Origin: Streptococcus suis
GTDB taxonomy: Bacteria > Bacillota > Bacilli > Lactobacillales > Streptococcaceae
Reading direction: 5' to 3'
Length of the DNA stretch: 64,000 bases
NCBI RefSeq assembly: GCF_017601095.1
Contig: NZ_JAGFUX010000010.1
Span: forward strand, 1 to 64,000
Part shown: in pieces, positions 25,101 to 33,440 of the stretch
Numbering within the stretch: position 1 is the first letter of the stretch
Layout of the letters: every line of letters starts with the position of its first letter
Notes under the pieces: model-generated
What the model was told of the DNA's origin: nothing
What the model saw: the letters and a program-made list of their open reading frames with translations, nothing else
Database searches by the model: none
Program-made: the position numbers and the translations under genes

Positions 25101-26021
25101 TTTGCAACGGCTGAAGTAGCGGTTGGTTTTGGAAAAGATGTCCGAGCAGATCGTATCGAATTTATTCCACTTGAAGCCCATACCAATGCAACGACAAAAG
25201 ACAACCGCATGTGGACAGTTCGAGAAGTTCAATTGTTTGAAGTGGTTGACACACCAACTACACCAGCGGAAGTAGAAACAAGCAAGGAATTCCGCGATGA
25301 GAGAAGCGGCGTTTTGGTGCAATTGGAAGAAGCCTTGGCGACCAGTCATAGCTTGGCAGTTTCGGTGATTAACAGTGATCATGCAGCAGTGGTAGATACA
25401 GACAATACTGTTTTGGATATTCAACTCAAATCTGCTGAGGACCAAACGGTTGCACTTACAGCTCCAGCTATTCTTGTGATTCCGAAAGAGGGGGATAAGG
25501 TTCCTGCCAAAGCTCTCCTTCTTTTGGACAATAATGAAGTGGTTGAGTTGGATGTGACAGAATCCCCTGTTGAAATTGATGGTGTCAGCCGTGACAGTAT
25601 TGTAATCCTAACAGAGCAGCTGGGCAAGATTGCCTTGATTTATCCAGCAGCCGTGACAGAAGTTGAGACTCCTGCTCCTGTTGAGGGTGGAGGAGAACAA
25701 CCTACGACACCTGTTGAAACAGAAGAATTGGTGACAGCTAAGGGTGAAGCGACCTATTTCGAACTACCTGCCTTTGACGGAGGCTTGGTTCTGAATGAAA
25801 ACTTGACACACTTCCGACCAAGTTTGGATCCAAAACTTTTGTTTGCGGATAAGGAAGTGGCATCAGAAGTTGTAGTCAGTCTCCCAGCTACAAGTAAGGT
25901 AGAGAAGAAGACGGATGGTAAGACCTTGCCAAACACAGGAACGCAAGAAGCACTTTTGATGAGTTTGACAGGTCTTGGTCTATTAGCTGGCTTGGCGAAC
26001 CGCCGGAAACGAACTCGCTAA
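22173..26021 (+). CDS. nanA: Cell-wall-anchored sialidase (GH33), first copy
   Basis: This 1,282-residue exoglycosidase releases terminal sialic acid from host glycans. It has a signal peptide (residues 1 to about 35, ending GVHAN), an acidic linker, and a CBM40/laminin-G-like lectin domain (about 100-295). The GH33 propeller (about 310-790) has the first catalytic Arg in FRIPALL (about 326). Asp boxes lie near 364 (STDNGKQW), 523 (SDDDGVTW), 590 (SDDHGETW) and 657 (SLDGGATW), and the nucleophile region is LLYEHKSGDQN. A discoidin-like beta domain (about 880-1055) and a sorting signal LPNTG at 1252 with hydrophobic span and RRKR tail follow. All catalytic landmarks look intact. Hydrolytic versus trans-sialidase action cannot be decided here. 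Confidence 0.92.
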   Translation: MPENLKGKNAFPRVALYSSVVLAAFLVGQRGVHANEIVAETTTPRLTEVTPTSESAPAPSEVDAVSETTTEEDAEASLPTLDVNLEALPSDESANEFASLEVTKLENVALNSSNKRLELSEEVRDSVKESTSGTIYVEYNAQANGFFNLFATSSQTHKDEYTALFVNNGTAGLESRTGSAGQRNVLIDSGTQRAGNGEWNAIALTYQKNTGDNTVAVNMYVNGQLSKSATARSDLFGSATALSYAQLGEVKRANTNAWAATKLDIRNFTLYNRALTAEEVARRSSLFVREDSPYVLNEGSELTDKVTVFEGGRGNQKNPENNVASFRIPALLKTDKGTLIAASDQRHDHSGDWGNIAQVIKRSTDNGKQWSDTIKIVDLKDNPNAQNRNVGAPLTIDTALVQDPTTKRIFAIYDMFPEGQALFGNLNDRKPEHSVIDGKTYLNLYRGTETDPYTVREDGRIYDAQGQATEYRVNVNDNSPAFANLGDIYQGEGTEPVGNIYFQTQNNGMFRVAMDNYIWLSYSDDDGVTWSRPRDITASVKKEYMKFLGLGPGTGIVLHAGPHKGRLVVPAYGINYTGNLNSQSAMVFYSDDHGETWSAGETFNDNRTLADGTVLHASTMNNGNEIGTEATIVQLSNGQLKMFMRGVKGKVRVATSLDGGATWQNDLETLTDVHDAYVQLSAIRVMRDGKEYVLLANANGPGRQRIDGHVRVAEVGEDGSLNWLHHQILQHGEFAYNSIQELEDGTFGLLYEHKSGDQNAYSLYYRQFNWEYLTQEDYGLPTTEITTVDHYKDGYVALTFSKPILAVNQPRLLLTNGNQLEFVSQLATDRLLFRINPADRKESIVAVVSGDISNIAKLPLSIFKSLDGSSVQKIKKVDGRTVRVTGQAVFEDERGYGLANLMDGDKSTVTELKWLIEGQPSYSLPQTITLTLPTEKTVHSMVISKRTPGNGTMTKYQVKAYLGDQLQFDSGERSVDFATAEVAVGFGKDVRADRIEFIPLEAHTNATTKDNRMWTVREVQLFEVVDTPTTPAEVETSKEFRDERSGVLVQLEEALATSHSLAVSVINSDHAAVVDTDNTVLDIQLKSAEDQTVALTAPAILVIPKEGDKVPAKALLLLDNNEVVELDVTESPVEIDGVSRDSIVILTEQLGKIALIYPAAVTEVETPAPVEGGGEQPTTPVETEELVTAKGEATYFELPAFDGGLVLNENLTHFRPSLDPKLLFADKEVASEVVVSLPATSKVEKKTDGKTLPNTGTQEALLMSLTGLGLLAGLANRRKRTR

Positions 26022-26044
26022 TCTGACTTTCTAAAAGAAATGAA

Positions 26045-26079
26045 AACTTACCTAGTTTCATCTAGGTAAGTTTTTTTGA
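26045..26079 (+). terminator. Terminator between the two sialidase genes
   Basis: AACTTACCTAG / CTAGGTAAGTT, an 11-bp perfect stem, then seven T. The second sialidase therefore needs its own promoter. Confidence 0.9.
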
Positions 26080-26103
26080 ATAAGAAGATGGATGTAGTAT
26101 TTC

Positions 26104-26133
26104 TTGACCTCGATGATGCTATATGTTAATATA
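26104..26133 (+). promoter_or_regulatory. Promoter of the second sialidase gene
   Basis: TTGACC (26104-26109), 17 bp, then TAATAT (26127-26132) inside the shared 12-mer TATGTTAATATA. Confidence 0.7.
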
Positions 26134-26188
26134 CTATTGATAAAATGGTCATTTTCTATATATAAAAACACGATAAAAGGAGGTTTCT

Positions 26189-29100
26189 ATGCCTGAAAAA
26201 CAACGGAGAACTGGACGGTTTTCCCAACTTGCTCTCTATTCGTCCGTGGTCTTGGTGGCATTTTTGGTGGGTCAACAGACTATCCATGCCAATGAAGTAG
26301 CACCTGAAACGGAAGAGGCTCAGCCGACAGCCAATCTTGCTGCAGAAGAGGTCGGTCAGCCAGTTACAAGTCCTACAGAGCCAGCTCTTGCTCCTACTGA
26401 ACTGAGTGAGGAGGCTTCTAAAACAAATCAACTCCCTTCGCTGGATGTAAATTTGGAGGCGATCTCTTCTGATGAGTCGGCTAGTGAATTTGAAGATGCC
26501 GAGGTTCATAAACTTGAAAATACCAGTTTAAATGCTTCGAATAAGCGGCTGGAGTTGGCTCCTGAAGTCCGAGATAGGATCAAGGAGTCAGAGAGTGGAA
26601 CCATCTACTTGGAGTACAAGGCACAAGCAAATGGCTTTTTCAACCTGTTTGCGACCTCTAGTCAAACCCATGCCAATGAATATACAGCTCTCTTTGTTAA
26701 TAATGGTGTGGTCGGATTGGAAAGTCGGATTGGATCAAATGGACAGAACTCGATTAATATTAATACGGGAAGCCAACGTGCTCTAAATGGTGAATGGAAT
26801 GCCGTAGCCTTGACCTATCAAAAGAAGGCGGATAGTGATGCCGTGGATGTGAAAATCTATGTCAACGGTAAGGTGTCGCAAACTGGCGTAACTACGCATG
26901 CCCTTTTCCGTGCGGCTAGTCAGTTGAATATGGCCCAGCTGGGTGAAGTCAAGCGTGCCAATCGATCTGTATGGGCAGCGACTAGTCTAGATATCCGTAA
27001 TTTTACGCACTACGACCGAGCTTTCACGGAAGAAGAGATTCAGCGACGCTCTGCCTTGTTTTTCCGTCGAGAACATCCGTATGTTCTTAATGAAGAATCA
27101 CGTGTGTCTGAGAAGATTACAGTTTTTGAAGGTGGGCGAAACAATCAGAAAAACCCTGCCAATGGTGTGGCGAGTTTCCGGATACCAGCCTTGCTGAAGA
27201 CAGATAAGGGAACCTTGATTGCAGCAACTGACCAGCGCCATGACCACCATTTGGACTATGGAAATATTGCCCAAGTGGTGAAGCGCAGTCAAGATAATGG
27301 TCAAACCTGGAGTGAAACCATAACTATTGTTGACCTAAAGGACAATCCCCAGGCTCGAGATCGAAATTTCGGTGCTCCGATGACCATTGATACGGCCTTG
27401 ATTCAGGACCCAACAACCAAGCGCATCTTTGCCTTGTATGATATGTTTCCAGAAGGCAAGGCGGTCATGGATCGATCTAAGCTCACTGGTAGAAAAGCAG
27501 AGCATAGCTTGATTGATGGCAAATACTATCTCAATCTGTATAGTGCCACAGAGACGGCTCCTTATACTGTCCGAGAAAATGGTGTTGTTTACTCGCCAGA
27601 AGGCCAAGCAACCAATTATCGTGTCAATGTCAATGACAAGAGTCCGGGCTATGCCAATCTTGGTGACTTATACGAAGGAGATAATCCGACACCGATTGGG
27701 AATATTTATTATCAAACGGAAACCAATATTCCATTCAAGGGGACTATGGACAACTATATCTGGATGTCTTATAGTGACGATGATGGTGTTACTTGGTCGA
27801 GTCCCGTAGACCTAACAGCAACGGTGAAGAAGGAATACATGATGTTCCTAGGAATTGGACCTGGTACAGGCATTGTACTGCATACTGGTCCGCACAAGGG
27901 TCGCTTGATCATACCCGCCTATGGCATCAACTACACAGCGGCTCTTAATTCACAATCAGCCCTGGTCTTGTATTCGGATGACAATGGAGCAACATGGTCA
28001 TCTGGTCAAACCTTTAATGATAACCGAACCTTAGCGAATGGAACTGTTATCCATTCGGAAACCATGAACAACTGGGGAGAGATTGGAACAGAAGCCACCG
28101 TCGTTCAATTGTCAAATGGAGACATCAAGATGTTCATGCGTGGACAGGCGAAAAAGATTCGTGTGGCAACCAGTAAAGATGGCGGGTTGACCTGGCAGAG
28201 CGATTTAGAGATCTTGGATGAAGTACCGGATCCCTATGTTCAACTTTCTGCCATTCGAATTGTGCGTGATGGAAAAGAATATGTCTTGTTGTCCAATGCA
28301 AATGGTCCTGGGACACAGCGGATGGATGGTCATATCCGTGTGGCAGAGGTCGGTGCGGACGGCAGTTTGACCTGGCTCAAACATCAAATTATCCAAGACG
28401 GAGAATTTGCCTACAACTCAATCCAAGGCTTGGGCAACGATGAGTTTGGTCTCTTGTACGAGCACAAAACGGGTGATCAAAACTGGTATAGTCTCTATTA
28501 TAAAACCTTTAACTGGAACTACTTGATGCAGAAAGATTACGGCTTGCCAGAAAGTCGTGTGACAGCTGTTGAACACTATCAGGATGGCTATGTCACTCTA
28601 ACATTTAACAATACGGTCTTAGCGGCCAATCGTCCAAATCTCCTGCTTTCAAATGGCCACCAGCTGGAATTTGTGTCACAGTTGGAAGCCAACAAGCTCC
28701 TCTATCGTTTGGATCCAGCGGATAAGTCGGAAGTGATTGTCGGACTGTCTAGTGGTGAACTGGTCAATGTATCCAAACTCCCTGTCAATGTTCTTGCCTT
28801 TCTAGAAGCCCATCCGACCAAGTTAATCCAAAAAGTGAACGGTAAAAAGGTCCGCATCACGGGCGAGGATGTCTTTGAGGAGGCACGAGGCAATGGTTTG
28901 GCCAATCTGATGGACGGAAACAAGGGAAGCTTGACCGAATTGAAATGGCTGGTGACAGGCCAACCATCTGTTAGTCTGCCGCAGACCATAAACCTAACCC
29001 TACCGGAAGAAAAGCTTTTGCATTCGATGGTGATTACTAAGCGAACCCCAGGCAATGGTACCATGACCAAATATCGGGTTAAAGCCTTCTTGGGAGAGCA

Positions 29101-30139
29101 GATGCAGTTTGATAGTGGAGAACAGTCGGTTGAATTTGAGACTGCTGAAATTGCCTTCCGCTTTAACCAGGGTGTTCAGGCTGACCGTGTAGAATTTATT
29201 CCCCTCGAAGCCCATACCAATGCGACTACTAAGGACAATCGGATGTGGACAGTGAGAGAGGTCCAGTTGTTTGAAATGGTGGATATTCCTGAAGAAAAAC
29301 CGCAGGTAGAAATGCGAAGGGAGTTCCACGATACGACAACTGGCGTATTGTTGCAGCTAGAAGAGGAAGTGCCTGCTGACTACCGTTTAACAGTGCAAGA
29401 AATCAGCAGTAGCCATTCGAGCCTAACAGGCAAGGAGCACAAGGTGTATTCTATCCAGCTTCTGTCTGCTTCCAATGAAGCCGTCACTCTGACTGCGCCA
29501 GCCTTGTTGTTGTTGCCGAAAGCAGGAGACAAGCTACCATTGCAAGCCCTGTTTTTACGAGAAAATAATGAAGTAACCGAACTCGACTTGACAGAATCAC
29601 CAGTTACGATTGCTGGTCAGCAAACGGAGAGAATTTTAGTGTTGACTGAGCAATTGGGTCAGGTGGCACTAGTCTACCCTCTTTCAAGACCAGAATCACG
29701 TCCTGAAGTAATCGGTGAAGCGGATCCGATAAACTCTTCAGAGGTTTCTGAAGAAATCGTGACTGCTAAAGGAGCATCTGTGACCCATGAACTACCAGTG
29801 TTTGATGGTGGCATGAGCCTCAATGAGAATCTACTACATGAGTTACCGGCCTTTGATGGCGGCATTAGCCTTAATGAAAATCTGACTCATGCCTTGCCAG
29901 CATTTGATGGTGGTTTGGTGCCAGCAGATTCTGTCAGCCATCACTTACCAATCCTTGATCCGTCCCTACTGCAAGTAGTAGAGGAAAAACAGGTTTCTCA
30001 ACTAGCAGCAAGTAAACCAGTAGTTCGAGAAAAAGCCAAGACACTTCCAAATACGGGTGCGGATTTAGGCTTAGTATGGACGCTAGCAGGAATTGGTGTT
30101 TTGGGAAGCCTCGTAGAGTGCCGTAAACGATTGGGATAA
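26189..30139 (+). CDS. Cell-wall-anchored sialidase (GH33), second copy
   Basis: This 1,316-residue paralogue of the upstream gene is collinear with it throughout: signal peptide ending IHANE, CBM40/laminin-G-like domain, GH33 propeller with FRIPALL (about 331), four Asp boxes (SQDNGQTW, SDDDGVTW, SDDNGATW, SKDGGLTW), LLYEHKTGDQN, discoidin-like domain, and LPNTG at 1286. Differences are concentrated in the N-terminal linker and the C-terminal stalk, where a 17-residue unit is repeated three times. Catalytic residues appear intact in both copies, so a difference in linkage preference or timing is more likely than loss of function. The codon use differs slightly from copy 1, so this is not a very recent duplication. 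Confidence 0.92.
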   Translation: MPEKQRRTGRFSQLALYSSVVLVAFLVGQQTIHANEVAPETEEAQPTANLAAEEVGQPVTSPTEPALAPTELSEEASKTNQLPSLDVNLEAISSDESASEFEDAEVHKLENTSLNASNKRLELAPEVRDRIKESESGTIYLEYKAQANGFFNLFATSSQTHANEYTALFVNNGVVGLESRIGSNGQNSININTGSQRALNGEWNAVALTYQKKADSDAVDVKIYVNGKVSQTGVTTHALFRAASQLNMAQLGEVKRANRSVWAATSLDIRNFTHYDRAFTEEEIQRRSALFFRREHPYVLNEESRVSEKITVFEGGRNNQKNPANGVASFRIPALLKTDKGTLIAATDQRHDHHLDYGNIAQVVKRSQDNGQTWSETITIVDLKDNPQARDRNFGAPMTIDTALIQDPTTKRIFALYDMFPEGKAVMDRSKLTGRKAEHSLIDGKYYLNLYSATETAPYTVRENGVVYSPEGQATNYRVNVNDKSPGYANLGDLYEGDNPTPIGNIYYQTETNIPFKGTMDNYIWMSYSDDDGVTWSSPVDLTATVKKEYMMFLGIGPGTGIVLHTGPHKGRLIIPAYGINYTAALNSQSALVLYSDDNGATWSSGQTFNDNRTLANGTVIHSETMNNWGEIGTEATVVQLSNGDIKMFMRGQAKKIRVATSKDGGLTWQSDLEILDEVPDPYVQLSAIRIVRDGKEYVLLSNANGPGTQRMDGHIRVAEVGADGSLTWLKHQIIQDGEFAYNSIQGLGNDEFGLLYEHKTGDQNWYSLYYKTFNWNYLMQKDYGLPESRVTAVEHYQDGYVTLTFNNTVLAANRPNLLLSNGHQLEFVSQLEANKLLYRLDPADKSEVIVGLSSGELVNVSKLPVNVLAFLEAHPTKLIQKVNGKKVRITGEDVFEEARGNGLANLMDGNKGSLTELKWLVTGQPSVSLPQTINLTLPEEKLLHSMVITKRTPGNGTMTKYRVKAFLGEQMQFDSGEQSVEFETAEIAFRFNQGVQADRVEFIPLEAHTNATTKDNRMWTVREVQLFEMVDIPEEKPQVEMRREFHDTTTGVLLQLEEEVPADYRLTVQEISSSHSSLTGKEHKVYSIQLLSASNEAVTLTAPALLLLPKAGDKLPLQALFLRENNEVTELDLTESPVTIAGQQTERILVLTEQLGQVALVYPLSRPESRPEVIGEADPINSSEVSEEIVTAKGASVTHELPVFDGGMSLNENLLHELPAFDGGISLNENLTHALPAFDGGLVPADSVSHHLPILDPSLLQVVEEKQVSQLAASKPVVREKAKTLPNTGADLGLVWTLAGIGVLGSLVECRKRLG
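29786..29938 (+). repeat. 51-bp coding repeat in the second sialidase stalk
   Basis: There are three tandem 17-residue units, HELPVFDGGMSLNENLL and two variants (HELPAFDGG.., HALPAFDGG..), followed by a partial fourth beginning HHLPILD. The first sialidase has only about one and a half copies at the equivalent place. Confidence 0.85.
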
Positions 30140-30154
30140 AAAGAGAGAAATCTC

Positions 30155-30182
30155 TTGCAAAAAATCAAGAATGTGCTATAAT
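30155..30182 (+). promoter_or_regulatory. rpsF promoter
   Basis: TTGCAA (30155-30160), 16 bp, then TATAAT (30177-30182) with TGC before the -10. The leader holds a hairpin ACTCGTGG / CCATGAGT (30208-30228) that could serve autoregulation by S6:S18; I could not confirm the CCG binding motif. Confidence 0.7.
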
Positions 30183-30255
30183 AGTATCTTGTGAGAAACC
30201 CTCACTTACTCGTGGCTAGACCATGAGTCATTAGACCAAAAGGAGGAACATATCA

Positions 30256-30546
30256 ATGGCTAAATACGAAATTCTTTACATTATTCGTCCAAACATTGAA
30301 GAAGAAGCTAAAAACGCTTTGGTAGCACGCTTTGACTCTATCTTGACAGACAACGGTGCAACAATCGTTGAATCAAAAGCATGGGAAAAACGTCGCCTTG
30401 CGTACGAAATCAAAGATTTCCGCGAAGGTTTGTACCACATCGTTAACGTTGAAGCAAGCAACGACGAAGCTCTTAAAGAGTTTGACCGTTTGTCAAAAAT
30501 CAACGGCGACATTCTTCGTCACATGATTGTCAAACTTGACGCGTAA
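30256..30546 (+). CDS. rpsF: 30S ribosomal protein bS6
   Basis: This 96-residue S6 begins [13 protein letters not shown] and ends in the usual IVKLDA region. S6 pairs with S18 in the small subunit platform. It is the first gene of the conserved rpsF-ssb-rpsR operon, with AAAAGGAGG 11 bases before the ATG. Codon bias is strong. Confidence 0.98.
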   Translation: MAKYEILYIIRPNIEEEAKNALVARFDSILTDNGATIVESKAWEKRRLAYEIKDFREGLYHIVNVEASNDEALKEFDRLSKINGDILRHMIVKLDA

Positions 30547-30557
30547 GAAGGTACCTT

Positions 30558-31058
30558 ATGATAAATAATGTAGTATTGGTCGGTCGCATGACCCGTGATG
30601 CAGAACTTCGTTACACTCCGTCAAACCAGGCTGTTGCGACTTTTACACTTGCGGTTAACCGTAATTTTAAAAATCAAAGCGGTGAGCGTGAAGCGGATTT
30701 TATCAACGTAGTCATTTGGCGCCAACAAGCTGAAAACTTAGCAAATTGGGCTAAAAAAGGTGCTCTGATTGGGGTTACAGGTCGAATTCAGACCCGTAGC
30801 TATGATAACCAACAAGGGCAACGTGTCTATGTGACTGAGGTGGTTGCAGAAAGTTTCCAACTCTTGGAAAGCCGTACTGCCCGTGAAGGACAAGGTGGAG
30901 CTTATCAATCAAACCCAGGCAACTCGTTTGCTGGTGGAAATGATTTTGGTTCATCCTACCAAGCGCCTGCACAATCGACGCCGAACTTTGCGCGTGAAGA
31001 AAGTCCATTTGGTTCAAGCAGTCCAATGGATATTTCAGATGATGACCTACCATTTTAG
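30558..31058 (+). CDS. ssb: Single-stranded DNA-binding protein
   Basis: This 166-residue SSB has an N-terminal OB fold (residues 1 to about 105, [20 protein letters not shown]), a Gly/Gln/Ser-rich linker, and the acidic C-terminal tip [10 protein letters not shown] that recruits repair and replication partners. It lies between rpsF and rpsR, as in most Firmicutes. Confidence 0.98.
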   Translation: MINNVVLVGRMTRDAELRYTPSNQAVATFTLAVNRNFKNQSGEREADFINVVIWRQQAENLANWAKKGALIGVTGRIQTRSYDNQQGQRVYVTEVVAESFQLLESRTAREGQGGAYQSNPGNSFAGGNDFGSSYQAPAQSTPNFAREESPFGSSSPMDISDDDLPF

Positions 31059-31091
31059 GTCGACGAATAAACTATAAAGGAGAATTAACAC

Positions 31092-31331
31092 ATGGCTCAA
31101 CAACGTCGTGGCGGTTTCAAACGCCGTAAAAAAGTTGACTATATCGCAGCTAACAAAATTGAATATGTTGATTACAAAGATACTGAGCTTCTTAGCCGTT
31201 TCATCTCAGAACGTGGAAAAATCCTTCCACGCCGTGTAACAGGAACTTCAGCTAAAAACCAACGTAAAGTAACAACAGCTATCAAACGTGCTCGCGTTAT
31301 GGCACTTCTACCATTCGTAAACGAAGATTAA
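31092..31331 (+). CDS. rpsR: 30S ribosomal protein bS18
   Basis: This 79-residue basic protein begins [17 protein letters not shown] and has the family core [22 protein letters not shown]. The N-terminal zinc-type Cys is absent. It closes the rpsF operon. The first terminator hairpin begins 5 bases after its stop codon and opens an unusual hairpin array. Confidence 0.98.
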   Translation: MAQQRRGGFKRRKKVDYIAANKIEYVDYKDTELLSRFISERGKILPRRVTGTSAKNQRKVTTAIKRARVMALLPFVNED

Positions 31332-31335
31332 AAAA

Positions 31336-31620
31336 ACAGTCCTTGAATGGACTGTTTTTTCACGAGTATGAAAATATGAAAGCGAGTAATGACCCCAACG
31401 GGTCATTTTTTCATGAGCATGAAAATACGAAAGCGAATTAAGGTCCTTGAATGGACTGTTTTTTCATGAGCTCGGAATTTAGAAGGCGAATTGAGACTCT
31501 AACGGGTCTTTTTAGCTTGCGCCCTAGAAACTGGACATGCGCAATCGCCCTGTGTGGCGATTTTTTCTTGCACTCTAGAAATATGAAAAGTGCAATGGTC
31601 CAGTGGAGCAATTTTCTGTG
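31336..31620 (+). repeat. Degenerate tandem array of about six terminator-like hairpin units
   Basis: Units of about 51-52 bp start near 31337, 31389, 31441, 31493, 31545 and 31597. Each has a short hairpin, a T-run, then a spacer resembling CATGAGCATGAAAATACG and AAAGCGAAT. Stem pairs differ from unit to unit: AGTCC/GGACT, TGACCC/GGGTCA, GTCC/GGAC, AGACTC/GGGTCT, TCGCC/GGCGA and TCC/GGA. Pairing is mostly kept while the sequence changes. The first is a good rpsR terminator. The array fills the gap to the convergent DUF1129 gene and encodes nothing visible. Confidence 0.85.
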
Positions 31621-31669
31621 TTCATGAATTGAGCTGAAGACGATTTCCTACAGTGACTATAATCTAGAA

Positions 31670-31703
31670 AAAGAAAAAGGGACTGTATGAACCAGTCCTT
31701 TTT
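31670..31703. terminator. Terminator of the corA-DUF1129 unit (bidirectional)
   Basis: GGACTG / CAGTCC stem with a TATGAAC loop, flanked by A-run on the left and T-run on the right, so it can act on both strands. Confidence 0.75.
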
Positions 31704-31715
31704 GAATGTTTTGGA

Positions 31716-32378
31716 TTATTGCACTTGCACAGGCTGCATGGCATTGCGGATATTGTATTTTCGCTTGAGCCAGTATCGGAGACCGAAAGCAGCAGCAGCA
31801 AGAAGCAAGGTTGCAAGTGGTGGTAGAGCGGGATTGATACTGCTTGGGATGAGTGAAGCCAAGATGAAGACAACCGACCAGGCAAGAGTAGCCAAACCTA
31901 GATACAAGATAGCTTTGAGAAGTTTTGGTCGTTGTCCAGTTTTGATTTGTTCACGATAGACAAAATGGTACATCATGTACATTCCTGCACCGATACCAAA
32001 ACCGATAACCAAGAGAGTGATGAGGCCGTATTGGCTTCCTTGGCCCAATAGGTTCATGATGCCGTTGATTGCACCAATCAATGCCAGCATCAAAAGGCTA
32101 GAATCTAACCACATTAACCAAGGGTTTTCGTTATAGACTACTGTTTCAGCTTCTTCTTGAGCTTGTTTGGTTTTGCTGGCAGCCCATTCACTTGGGGGGC
32201 CAAATAAGTTGCGGGCAGTAGTGCCAGATTTTTGATGTTCGATAATTGTTGGTAAAATTTCTTCCAAGAGTGCCTTAATTTCTTGGTCGGATTTTCCATC
32301 CTTGATCAATTGATTGGTGGCAATATGGATGAACTCTTGGTTTTTCTTCGTTAGTGAAGGTAGGTTTGAAAGTGTCAT
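31716..32378 (-). CDS. DUF1129 family membrane protein
   Basis: This 220-residue protein has a soluble N-terminal part (about 1-85) with a helical LTKKNQEFIHIATNQL start. Four hydrophobic segments follow, at about 90-110, 118-140, 152-175 and 183-202. The family is common beside corA in lactobacilli and streptococci, but its function is unknown. The ribosome site TTAGGAG precedes the ATG. The gene begins 13 bases after the corA stop, so the two are co-transcribed, and a role near magnesium transport or its control is possible. Confidence 0.8.
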   Translation of the reverse strand: MTLSNLPSLTKKNQEFIHIATNQLIKDGKSDQEIKALLEEILPTIIEHQKSGTTARNLFGPPSEWAASKTKQAQEEAETVVYNENPWLMWLDSSLLMLALIGAINGIMNLLGQGSQYGLITLLVIGFGIGAGMYMMYHFVYREQIKTGQRPKLLKAILYLGLATLAWSVVFILASLIPSSINPALPPLATLLLAAAAFGLRYWLKRKYNIRNAMQPVQVQ

Positions 32379-32391
32379 AATAATCTCCTAA

Positions 32392-33336
32392 TTAGAACCA
32401 TCTCTTGCGAATGAAGTAGAAGGTAAGTGATAAGCTGATAGCAAAGGCAAATAAGATTATCCACCAGAAGGCATATGGAATGTCATTGAAAGGAATGACA
32501 TTGTCCTTGAAGTTCATACCATAGGCGGAGAAGACCATGGTTGGGATTGATAGGACAATGGTTACCAAGGCCAGGGTTTTCATGATAGTATTCTGGTTGT
32601 TGGAAATGATGGATGCAAATGCATGGGTCATGGAATTCAGGATGGAACCATAGATGTCTGCCATCTCGATTGCCTGTTGTGTTTCGACCAAGGTGTCTTC
32701 CAGCAAATCTTCGTCCTCTTCGTATTTACGAAGGAGACGAGAAGAAGATGCCAGTTTCTTGACTAATCGTTCGTTGGTTTTGAGGGAAGCCTTGAAGTAG
32801 ACGATGGTTTTTTCTAATTCCATGAGGACGATTAGTTCTTCGTTTCGAGTGGCTTCGTGAAGCTGTTTCTCAATTTCTTCACTTTTTCTGTCAATGGTCC
32901 TTAGGGCAGACAGATAGAGTTGGGCGTTGCGATACAAAATTTGGAAAACAAATCGAGACCGCATAAAGGTATAGAAATTGCGCAATCTCCGATGGATAAA
33001 TTGATCAAAGAGAGGCAGCGGTTCCAAGCAAGTGGTGATGATGGCATCTGCGGTCAAGATGATTCCCAAAGGAATTGTAATGTAATAAGTTTTGTTGTTT
33101 CGCTCTTCAAGAATAGGGACGTCGACCAGTATCAGTGTGTAATCATCTTCGACGGTGATACGAGATGACTCTTCCGCATCGAGCGGTGCACGTAGGTCAG
33201 CGATGTCAATCTTATAATGCTCAGCCACTTCCATAGACTCGCTCTGGGAGGGGTTAACCAAATTAATCCAAGCCCCAGGTTCAAAGGTTTGGATTTCTTC
33301 TAAATCAGTCATGGTTGATAGAAAAATCTGTTTCAT
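32392..33336 (-). CDS. corA: CorA-family magnesium/divalent cation channel
   Basis: CorA pentamers bring Mg2+ (and Co2+) into the cell. The 314-residue protein has a large cytoplasmic N-terminal domain, a long helix, and two C-terminal membrane helices with the signature YGMNF between them. The C-terminus is basic (RKRWF). I start at ATG 33336 (MKQIFLSTM) because GGAGGG lies 6 bases upstream; an upstream in-frame start would have none. Its promoter is on the minus strand, with TATAAT at 33379-33384. It is divergent from uvrA across a structured intergenic region. Confidence 0.92.
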   Translation of the reverse strand: MKQIFLSTMTDLEEIQTFEPGAWINLVNPSQSESMEVAEHYKIDIADLRAPLDAEESSRITVEDDYTLILVDVPILEERNNKTYYITIPLGIILTADAIITTCLEPLPLFDQFIHRRLRNFYTFMRSRFVFQILYRNAQLYLSALRTIDRKSEEIEKQLHEATRNEELIVLMELEKTIVYFKASLKTNERLVKKLASSSRLLRKYEEDEDLLEDTLVETQQAIEMADIYGSILNSMTHAFASIISNNQNTIMKTLALVTIVLSIPTMVFSAYGMNFKDNVIPFNDIPYAFWWIILFAFAISLSLTFYFIRKRWF

Positions 33337-33425
33337 ATGACGCCCTCCTTTTGCAATTGTTTCGTTAACGCAACCTCTATTATACCAAAAAATATGCCGT
33401 TGCGGAAAGGTTTTCTGCAAATTTG

Positions 33426-33434
33426 TGTTATAAT
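33426..33434 (+). promoter_or_regulatory. Extended -10 promoter starting the uvrA leader
   Basis: TGTTATAAT is a perfect extended -10. The expected start near 33441 would give a 5' leader of about 340 nt before uvrA. Confidence 0.6.
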
Positions 33435-33440
33435 ATGGAG

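Noticed and set aside
22173..30139. One sialidase copy as a pseudogene
   Set aside because: Both frames are open from signal peptide to LPNTG, and all visible catalytic motifs are kept.
30183..30255. Confident S6:S18 autoregulatory leader before rpsF
   Set aside because: One hairpin is present but I could not identify the diagnostic CCG bulge motif, so it is noted only in the promoter entry.
31336..31620. CRISPR array
   Set aside because: Units are degenerate hairpins with T-runs, there are no identical repeats with unique spacers, and no cas gene is present.
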